Shown here one piece after another: positions 58,517 through 64,000 of a stretch of DNA of 64,000 bases. Origin of the DNA: Pseudomonas sp. F(2018) (GTDB taxonomy: Bacteria; Pseudomonadota; Gammaproteobacteria; Pseudomonadales; Pseudomonadaceae); contig NZ_SCOM01000005.1 of NCBI RefSeq assembly GCF_005508865.1, positions 186,001 through 250,000 on the forward strand, read 5' to 3'. Numbering within the stretch: the first letter of the stretch is position 1; each line of letters starts with the position of its first letter. Both the position numbers and the translations under genes were made by a program. The notes beneath the pieces are model-generated. The model was not told the DNA's origin and searched no databases. It was given only the letters and a program-made list of their open reading frames with translations.

Positions 58517-60139
58517 TCACACCTGGAAGCGCGAGACCCCGGCGCGCAGGCCGCTGGCCACCTGGCTCAGCTCGTCGATGGCGCTGCTGGTCTGGCGCAG
58601 CGAGTCGACGGTCTGTCCGGTGACCTCGGCCAGCTGTACCAGAGCCTGGCTGATCTGTTCGGCACCGCTGGCCTGGGCCTGCATGCCCTCGTTGACCATC
58701 GACACCCGCGGCGCCAGGGCCTGGGTCTGCTGGATGATCTGCGCAAGCTGGTCGCCCACCAGCTGCACTTCGGCCATGCCGCGGCGCACCTCCTCGGAGA
58801 ACTTGTCCATGCCCATCACTCCCGCCGACACCGCCGACTGGATCTCGCGCACCATCTGTTCGATATCGTAGGTGGCCACTGCGGTCTGGTCGGCCAGGCG
58901 GCGCACCTCGTAGGCCACCACGGCGAAGCCACGGCCGTACTCGCCTGCCTTCTCCGCCTCGATGGCGGCGTTCAGCGAGAGCAGGTTGGTCTGGTCTGCC
59001 ACCTTGACGATGGTGGTGACCACTTGGGTGATGTTGCCGGCCTTCTCGTTGAGGCTGGTGAGCTTGGTGTTGATCAACTCGGCGGCGGCGATGACCTGGT
59101 GCATGGTGTCCTCCATGCGGGTCAGGCCGTTCTGCCCCGAGTCAGCCAGGCTGGCGGCCTGCTCGGCGGCGCTGGAGACCTCGCCCATGGTGCGCAGCAG
59201 GTCGCGCGAGGTGGCGGCGATTTCCCGCGAGGTGGCGCCAATCTCCGTGGTAGTGGCCGCCGTCTCGGTGGCGGTGGCCTGCTGCTCCTTGGAGGTGGCG
59301 GCGATTTCGGTGACCGAGGTGGTCACCGAAATCGCCGAGCGTTGCGACTGCGCCACCAGGGCGGACAAGGCTTCTGCCATGTCATTGAGGCCCGTTTCCA
59401 GGGCGCCGAACTCGTCGCGCCGAGCCAGGGTCAGGCGTGTGCCGAGATTGCCATCGCGTAGCCGCGCCAGGGCAGCCAGTACGTGCTGCAGGGGATCGAG
59501 AATGGCGCGCATCAGCAGGTAACCGCAGGCCAGGGCCGCCAGCACCGCCAGCAGCAGGCTGAGCAACATGCTGGTTTCGGCGCGGGACACCGAGGCCACT
59601 ATGCCGGCCGTCAACGCGTCGGCACTGTTGTGGTTCAGTTCTACCAGCTGGTCCAGCAGATCCTGTCCGTGCTGCCCGTTCGCCAGCAGTTCGTGCTGCA
59701 TCAGCTGGCGCGCCTGGTCGAGCTGGTTGCCCTCATATAAGGCGAGTAGCTCCTTCTTCTGCGCCTCGTATTCGTGCAGATGAGCCTGCAACTTAGCGAA
59801 GATGCTCTGATCTTCCTCGCTACTGGTGCTGGCCTGGTATTGGGCCAGCAGGTCCTGCAGCGCGCCGTCCTGCTCGCGCACTTGTTGCAGCAGCGCCTTG
59901 CCCTGCTCGCTGCTCGGCGCGACGTTCAGCAGTTGGTGAGCCAGCAGCAGGTTGTGCGCCACGCTACCGCGGATGCGGTCGGTGTAGTACAGGCCGGGCA
60001 GGGCGTCGGTCTGCAGCTTATGTTCGCTGCGTTCGATGCTGAGCAGATGGGCGTAAGCCATGCCGGCCATCAGCAGCATGATGACGATGAGCGCGGCGAA
60101 ACTGGCGAGCAGACGTTGGCGAAGAGTCCAGTTTTTCAT
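58517..60139 (-). CDS. wspA: Surface-sensing chemoreceptor WspA
   Basis: The 540-residue methyl-accepting protein starts at ATG 60139 after AGGAGC. TM1 is at residues ~10-32 and a periplasmic helical domain follows (~33-185). TM2 is LLSLLLAVLAALACGYLL (~190-208), then a HAMP segment and a cytoplasmic coiled coil. The tip motif AAIEAEKAGEYGRGFAVVA is near residues 395-413. WspA responds to surface contact and envelope stress and drives the WspE-WspR phosphorelay to c-di-GMP. It is the first gene of the wspABCDEFR operon. Confidence 0.95.
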   Translation of the reverse strand: MKNWTLRQRLLASFAALIVIMLLMAGMAYAHLLSIERSEHKLQTDALPGLYYTDRIRGSVAHNLLLAHQLLNVAPSSEQGKALLQQVREQDGALQDLLAQYQASTSSEEDQSIFAKLQAHLHEYEAQKKELLALYEGNQLDQARQLMQHELLANGQHGQDLLDQLVELNHNSADALTAGIVASVSRAETSMLLSLLLAVLAALACGYLLMRAILDPLQHVLAALARLRDGNLGTRLTLARRDEFGALETGLNDMAEALSALVAQSQRSAISVTTSVTEIAATSKEQQATATETAATTTEIGATSREIAATSRDLLRTMGEVSSAAEQAASLADSGQNGLTRMEDTMHQVIAAAELINTKLTSLNEKAGNITQVVTTIVKVADQTNLLSLNAAIEAEKAGEYGRGFAVVAYEVRRLADQTAVATYDIEQMVREIQSAVSAGVMGMDKFSEEVRRGMAEVQLVGDQLAQIIQQTQALAPRVSMVNEGMQAQASGAEQISQALVQLAEVTGQTVDSLRQTSSAIDELSQVASGLRAGVSRFQV

Positions 60140-60468
60140 TCTTGCTCCTGAAGGGCGACGCCCGCCTTGAGGTTCGACCCTGTTCAGGTATAGCAGCTGT
60201 ATACGCGGGCTGCGGAGCATGGCGCTTCGCCACGAGCATGCCTGGCTATCAACGGCAATATGTTTATGCACAAAGAAGAGCTGGGCCACTGACGTGCCGC
60301 ACGAATTTTGTGCAGTACCCCCGTTTTTTCCATAACGGTATGTTTTTTATGGACTTTTTGTTCGTGATCAAAAAATCTACAGACTTCGCCAAGCCCCATG
60401 CGGCCGGCTTCGCAGCGAGTTCTGCAGAAACTGCGCACAGAGTTATCCACAGCTTCTGTGGATGGTGC
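60140..60468. other. 329-base region upstream of wspA
   Basis: No gene is evident. Most of the region is A/T-rich, with T- and A-tracts around 60320-60380, and should hold the wspA promoter. An imperfect palindrome GCACGAATTTTGTGC lies at 60299-60313, and a DnaA-box-like inverted repeat is near the right end. No clear sigma54 motif is present. Confidence 0.6.
60443..60463. repeat. DnaA-box-like inverted repeat
   Basis: TTATCCACA (60443-60451) is an exact DnaA box. It is part of a hairpin with arms ATCCACAG (60445-60452) and CTGTGGAT (60456-60463), separated by three bases, six bases past the stop of the adjacent minus-strand methyltransferase gene. It may be a titration or regulatory site or simply a hairpin. 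Confidence 0.5.
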
Positions 60469-61689
60469 TCAGTTCCGCTCGGCGAGCAGCAGCAGGTTGC
60501 GTGGGGTCAGGCGGTGGGGGCAGAAGGTGCCCAGGCGCACCTGGTAGCCCTGCTCCTGCAGATACAGGGCACGGTCGAGCAGCAGCCAGATCTCCAATGG
60601 ACGGCGGAACAGGCCACGGACCAGTTCGAGGTTGCGTACCTCGGCCAGGCGCTGCCAACCGGCGGCTTCCAGGGCGAGCCAGTCGATATGGCCAGTTAGC
60701 TCGATGCCCTTCAGCTCCGCCAGGTCGTTGCAGTAGCTGGGTAGATCCTTGCTCAGCCAGCTGACCGGCAGCGAGGGCGTTGGCAGATAGTCGTCCAGCC
60801 CACGTTGCTGGCGCTGCAGCAGATCGAAGGCCAGGCGCCGGGCCATGGACTGGTCGCGTTGGCGGCGCATGCGCTGGCCGGCGGTGACGGTTTCCGCCAG
60901 GGGCAGGCGCAGATCGTCCAGCGACAGCTGCAATCGCGATTGCCGGGCCGGCTCGGAGAGCGCCTGGTAGTGCGCAGTGGCGATGCGGTTGTAGCAGCAG
61001 GGCGCCACGGCCAGTTGGGCGCAGCCGGCGCCGCTGGCCAATTGCAGCAGGCGCACGTGCAGGTCGCCACAGGCATGCAGGGCCACCGGGCTGTGTTCGG
61101 CGCTCAGGCGCTCACCGGCATCGTCGGCCAGCACGTCCTGCAGCAGGTGCTGGACGTTCATGTGCAGGCGCTGGCTGAGGTGCTGGCCAGCGGCAACCAG
61201 CTGTTCGTCGTATTCCAGGCAGGTCAGCTGCTGGCCGCCCTGGGCCAGCAGGCGGCCGAGATGGCCCTTGCCGGAACACCAATCCAGCCAGTGCGTTGGC
61301 GCGCGCTGGAACTGAAGGCGACTGGCGAAGGCTTCGATCTGCTGCCACTTGCGCCCAGGTACGTCGACGTCCAGTCGCGCCTGTTGTGCTCCCAGCTCAT
61401 GGCCGGGCAGTTCGCCGATCTCGCTCAGCGCGGCGGCGCGGGTGGCCAGCAAGGGAAAGGGCGCCGGCGCCTCTAGCCGCTCGGGGCAATTGTGCTCGGC
61501 CTCGGCCTGCTCCAGGCTACGGCCGCGCAACCAGGCGCCCAGCTCGGGATGCTTGGCCTCCCAGGGCAGGGTCAGACAGGAGAAGGGCTTGGGTCGCCAC
61601 AGGTGCTGGTTGGCGACGAGGAAGTCGTCCAGGGCCTGGAAGCGTTCGCGCAGGGCGGGGCCGGTGAGGATCATGGGTGCGGATGCCAT
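60469..61689 (-). CDS. Class I SAM-dependent methyltransferase domain protein
   Basis: This 406-residue protein has a SAM-binding motif HWLDWCSGKGHLGRLLA near residue 133, an acidic contact in LTCLEYDEQLV, and a later HACGDLHVRLL / VAPCCYNR pair near residues 205-230. That pattern is typical of the GSTCD/TrmO-adjacent group of predicted RNA or protein methyltransferases. N- and C-terminal extensions are not recognised. The substrate is unknown. It lies between wspA and the ABC transporter operon on the same strand but is separated from both by spacers. Confidence 0.8.
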   Translation of the reverse strand: MASAPMILTGPALRERFQALDDFLVANQHLWRPKPFSCLTLPWEAKHPELGAWLRGRSLEQAEAEHNCPERLEAPAPFPLLATRAAALSEIGELPGHELGAQQARLDVDVPGRKWQQIEAFASRLQFQRAPTHWLDWCSGKGHLGRLLAQGGQQLTCLEYDEQLVAAGQHLSQRLHMNVQHLLQDVLADDAGERLSAEHSPVALHACGDLHVRLLQLASGAGCAQLAVAPCCYNRIATAHYQALSEPARQSRLQLSLDDLRLPLAETVTAGQRMRRQRDQSMARRLAFDLLQRQQRGLDDYLPTPSLPVSWLSKDLPSYCNDLAELKGIELTGHIDWLALEAAGWQRLAEVRNLELVRGLFRRPLEIWLLLDRALYLQEQGYQVRLGTFCPHRLTPRNLLLLAERN

Positions 61690-61710
61690 GCGGAGATGTC
61701 GAGCATTCTA

Positions 61711-61736
61711 TCCCTCTCCCGTGGCCGGGAGAGGGA
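61711..61736. repeat. Perfect inverted repeat in ABC-methyltransferase spacer
   Basis: TCCCTCTCCC and GGGAGAGGGA are perfect ten-base arms around GTGGCC. It lies between the end of the ABC permease gene and the methyltransferase start. It probably terminates the transporter operon, and resembles the spacer at 40654-40745. Confidence 0.7.
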
Positions 61737-61745
61737 CGCAAAGGT

Positions 61746-62435
61746 TCAGCGCCCCTGGCAGGCGTCGACGCGCAGTCTGCGCTCCAGCAGCTTGAAGGCG
61801 CGCACCATCACGTAGGCGATGACCAGGTAGAAGATGCCGGCGGCGAAGAAGATCTCCACCGGCAGGTAGGTGCGGGCGATGATCGTGCGCGACATGCCGG
61901 TCAGTTCCAGCAGGGTCACGGTGCTGGCCAGGGCGCTGGCCTTGAGCATCAGGATCACCTCGTTGCTGTAGGCCGGCAGGCCGATGCGCGCGGCGCGCGG
62001 CAGGATGATGTAGGTCATCGCCTGGGCGCGCGACATGCCGAGGGCGCGGGCCGCCTCGATCTCGCCGGGCGGCACGGCCTGGATGGCGCCGCGCAGTATT
62101 TCGGCGATATAGGCGGCGGTGTGCATGGTCATGGTGATGACGGTGCACCAGTACGGGTCGCGCAGGTACGGCCACAGCGGGCCCTGGCGCACGGCGTCGA
62201 ACTGGGCCAGGCCGTAGTAGACCAGGAACAGCTGCACCAGCAGCGGGGTGCCGCGGAAGAAGAAGATGTAGCCGTAGGGCAGGGCACGCACATACCAGTG
62301 GCGCGAGGCGCGGGCGATGCCCATGGGCAGGGCGAGGATCAGCCCGGCGAGCACGGCGAAGGCCACCAGTTCGACGGTCAGGGCGGCGCCTTCGAGGAGC
62401 TTGGGCAGGTACTTGTAGATCACTTCCCAGTTCAT
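61746..62435 (-). CDS. ABC transporter permease, HisM-like
   Basis: The 229-residue inner-membrane protein starts at ATG 62435, the base that is also the last of the upstream permease stop. About five helices are present, and the conserved permease EAA loop is PGEIEAARALGMSRAQAMTYI (in two parts, near residues 135-155). It pairs with the next gene to form the channel of a polar/basic amino acid importer. It is the last gene of the operon before an inverted repeat. Confidence 0.92.
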   Translation of the reverse strand: MNWEVIYKYLPKLLEGAALTVELVAFAVLAGLILALPMGIARASRHWYVRALPYGYIFFFRGTPLLVQLFLVYYGLAQFDAVRQGPLWPYLRDPYWCTVITMTMHTAAYIAEILRGAIQAVPPGEIEAARALGMSRAQAMTYIILPRAARIGLPAYSNEVILMLKASALASTVTLLELTGMSRTIIARTYLPVEIFFAAGIFYLVIAYVMVRAFKLLERRLRVDACQGR

Positions 62436-63127
62436 CAGGTGCTCCGGATGAAGCCGCGGCTGGCGCGCTTCTCGAGGAAGTGCATGCCGATCATGGCGAT
62501 GACGGTCAGGCCGAGGTAGATGAAGGCGGCGACCATATAGAAGGTGAAGGCCTGTTTGCTGGAGGTCACGGCGATCTGCGAGCGGCGCATGATTTCTTCC
62601 AGGCCGATGACCGAGACCAGCGCGGTGTCCTTCATCAGGATCATGAACAGGTTGCCCAGGCCGGGCAGGGCGATGCGCCACATCTGCGGCAGGATCAGCT
62701 TCCAGAGAATGCGTGCCTTGGACAGGCCGAGGGCCATGCCGGCCTCGCGGTGGCCCTTGGGAATCGCCAGGATGGCGCCGCGGAACACTTCTGTGGCGTA
62801 GGCGCCGAAGCACAGGCCGAGGGCGATGGTGCCGGCGGCGAAGGGATTCAGCTCCAGGCTGCCGACGCCGAGGAGCTCGCCGAGCGCGGCGAGGCCCTGG
62901 ACGGTGCCGAAATAGATCAGCAGGACCCAGAGCAGCTCGGGAATGCCGCGGACGATGGTCGAATAGGTACCGCCAAGCCATTGCAGGGGCTTGTGCGAGG
63001 AAGTCTTGGCCAGAGCGCCGAGCAGTCCGAGCACCAGGCCGAGGGCCAGGGCGGACAGGGCCAGCTGGATGGTCACCAGCGTGCCGGCGGCGAGGGCGGG
63101 GCCGAAGCCGTGCAGATCGAGGGTCAT
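62435..63127 (-). CDS. ABC transporter permease, HisQ-like
   Basis: This 230-residue permease has about five helices and an EAA loop PKGHREAGMALGLSKARI near residue 125. The N-terminal TLVTIQLALSALALGLVLG is typical of the HisQ side of basic amino acid importers. It is one base from overlapping the next permease and lies 55 bases after the binding-protein gene, with a hairpin between. Substrate type is inferred from the binding protein. Confidence 0.92.
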   Translation of the reverse strand: MTLDLHGFGPALAAGTLVTIQLALSALALGLVLGLLGALAKTSSHKPLQWLGGTYSTIVRGIPELLWVLLIYFGTVQGLAALGELLGVGSLELNPFAAGTIALGLCFGAYATEVFRGAILAIPKGHREAGMALGLSKARILWKLILPQMWRIALPGLGNLFMILMKDTALVSVIGLEEIMRRSQIAVTSSKQAFTFYMVAAFIYLGLTVIAMIGMHFLEKRASRGFIRST

Positions 63128-63150
63128 GGGAGGCTACTGCAGAATGACGG

Positions 63151-63170
63151 CCGCCGCCCGAGGGCGGCGG
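63151..63170 (-). terminator. Intra-operon attenuating hairpin
   Basis: CCGCCGCCC and GGGCGGCGG form a GC-only stem between the binding-protein gene and the permease genes. Such stems often raise binding-protein mRNA relative to the permeases. No U-tract is present, so partial read-through is expected. Confidence 0.6.
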
Positions 63171-63182
63171 CGGTCGGACGCA

Positions 63183-63935
63183 TCAGTAGATGCTGAACGG
63201 GAAGTACTTGTCGTTGATCTGCTTGTAGGTGCCGTCTTCGACGATGGCCTTCAGCGCGGTGTTCAGCTTCTCGCGCAGCGGGTCGCCCTTGCGCACGGCG
63301 ATGGCGATCTTGTCGTTGTCGAACACCGGCTCGCCCTTGAACTCGAAGTCCTTGCCGGCGTCGCTCTTCAGCCATTCCCAGTTGACGAACTTGTCGGCCA
63401 GCACGCCATCGAGGCGGCCCGAGGACAGGTCGAGGTAGGCGTTTTCCTGGGTGTCGTACAGCTTGATCTCGACGGTGTCGGCCAGGTTGTCTTCCAGCCA
63501 GGTACCGGCGATGGTGGCGCGCTGGGCACCGATGACCTTGCCTTTCAGGCTGGCCTTGTCGGCCTTCAGGTCGCTGCTTTTCGGGGCGATGAACTGCAGC
63601 TTGTTGGTGTAGTAGGCGTCGGTGAAATCGACGGCCTGCTTGCGCTCCTCGGTGATCGACATGGAGGCGGCGAGGAAGTCGAACTTCTTGGCGTTCAGGG
63701 CCGGGATGATGCCGTCCCAGTCGGAGGTGACCACTTCGCACTCGGCGCCCATCTTGGCGCACAGGGCCTGGGCGATTTCCACGTCGAAGCCGCCGACCTT
63801 GCCGCTGGCGTCGATCAGGTTGAAGGGTGGGTAGGCGCCTTCGGTGCCGATCTTCAGTTTGTCCGCGGCGACTGCCTGGGCGCCGAAGGCCAGGGTGGCG
63901 ACGGCGGCCAGCAGGATCTTCTTATAGTTCTGCAT
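63183..63935 (-). CDS. Basic amino acid ABC transporter substrate-binding protein
   Basis: This 250-residue periplasmic protein has a signal peptide of about 23 residues (ending AQAVAA). The family 3 solute-binding fold starts with KLKIGTEGAYPPFNLIDASG, followed by GFDVEIAQALC and FLAASMSITEERKQAVDFTD. These residues fit the lysine/arginine/ornithine/histidine group and closely recall a P. aeruginosa binding protein of that operon. It is distinct from AotJ. It is the first visible gene of the importer; the ATPase gene is not within the window and may lie beyond the right edge. Confidence 0.92.
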   Translation of the reverse strand: MQNYKKILLAAVATLAFGAQAVAADKLKIGTEGAYPPFNLIDASGKVGGFDVEIAQALCAKMGAECEVVTSDWDGIIPALNAKKFDFLAASMSITEERKQAVDFTDAYYTNKLQFIAPKSSDLKADKASLKGKVIGAQRATIAGTWLEDNLADTVEIKLYDTQENAYLDLSSGRLDGVLADKFVNWEWLKSDAGKDFEFKGEPVFDNDKIAIAVRKGDPLREKLNTALKAIVEDGTYKQINDKYFPFSIY

Positions 63936-64000
63936 GCGTGTTGCTCCGTTAGTGATTGCTGGACATGAATTGTTTACAGCGTGCCGATTGCGGGTTGGTG

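Noticed and set aside
60299..60313. Possible sigma54 promoter upstream of wspA
   Set aside because: The GG and GC doublets are not at -24/-12 spacing; only a weak palindrome is present.
60142..60699. Plus-strand open frame running from the wspA leader into the methyltransferase gene
   Set aside because: It has no domain, poor codon use and no ribosome site, and is antisense to a conserved methyltransferase.

Overview
This 64 kb window is chromosomal DNA from a high-GC gammaproteobacterium, almost certainly a Pseudomonas. The evidence is a complete wspA-F/wspR chemosensory operon, an arcDABC arginine deiminase operon behind a perfect ANR box, a FabY-type ketosynthase, and the folA-ilvD-mutM-coaD-ftsYEX-rpoH-mtgA-thiSG-trmB gene order. 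Remembered P. aeruginosa PAO1 gene order places these genes in several separate blocks, so the window is a mosaic of conserved Pseudomonas segments. I see no insertion sequence, prophage, integrase or CRISPR array. Nearly all genes look intact and have normal Pseudomonas codon use.

Layout. (1) 1-5.7 kb: a partial DUF3482 GTPase with its usual DUF2868 membrane partner, a membrane diguanylate cyclase, folA, a YitT-family protein and a phosphoesterase. (2) 5.8-16.7 kb: ilvD, an exported polyesterase-like alpha/beta hydrolase, an RlmI-like rRNA methyltransferase, a PfpI/DJ-1 protein, an HDOD protein, mutM, an acyltransferase, a gamma-glutamyltransferase with a shortened N-terminus, a ferredoxin and coaD. 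(3) 16.7-23.4 kb: a GMC oxidoreductase / Tat-lipoprotein / coniferyl-type aldehyde dehydrogenase operon divergent from a TetR gene with a palindromic operator, then a YheT-like hydrolase and a solitary ugd. (4) 23.6-27.2 kb: an M16 peptidase pair (one catalytic, one not) with rsmD and a 70-residue membrane protein. (5) 27.4-31.5 kb: ftsY-ftsE-ftsX, then rpoH behind an AlgU-like promoter. (6) 31.5-37.9 kb: a hypothetical protein, a YhhN protein overlapping mtgA tail to tail, DUF423, thiS-thiG, trmB, a DUF1329 protein and a glycine-zipper protein with a His/Asp-rich tail.

(7) 38-47.7 kb: yrfG, nudE-cysQ-thioesterase, fabY and arcDABC. (8) 48-51.6 kb: a small unknown gene and a DctB/DctD-like sensor and sigma54 activator, without the dctPQM transporter genes remembered as their PAO1 neighbours. 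(9) 51.65-60.1 kb: tRNA-Thr(UGU) with a clear promoter and terminator, then the wsp operon (surface sensing to c-di-GMP), reading wspA to wspR on the minus strand. (10) 60.5-64 kb: a methyltransferase and a basic amino acid ABC importer (substrate-binding protein and two permeases; no ATPase gene in view).

Several genes share themes. Two diguanylate cyclases and the Wsp system point to c-di-GMP control. Arginine fermentation (arcDABC) sits a few kilobases from a predicted arginine/ornithine/lysine-type importer. ftsY, ftsEX, rpoH and the M16 pair serve the envelope and proteostasis. Spacers carry several REP-like inverted repeats, including a 21-bp word shared between 5731-5751 and 43856-43876.
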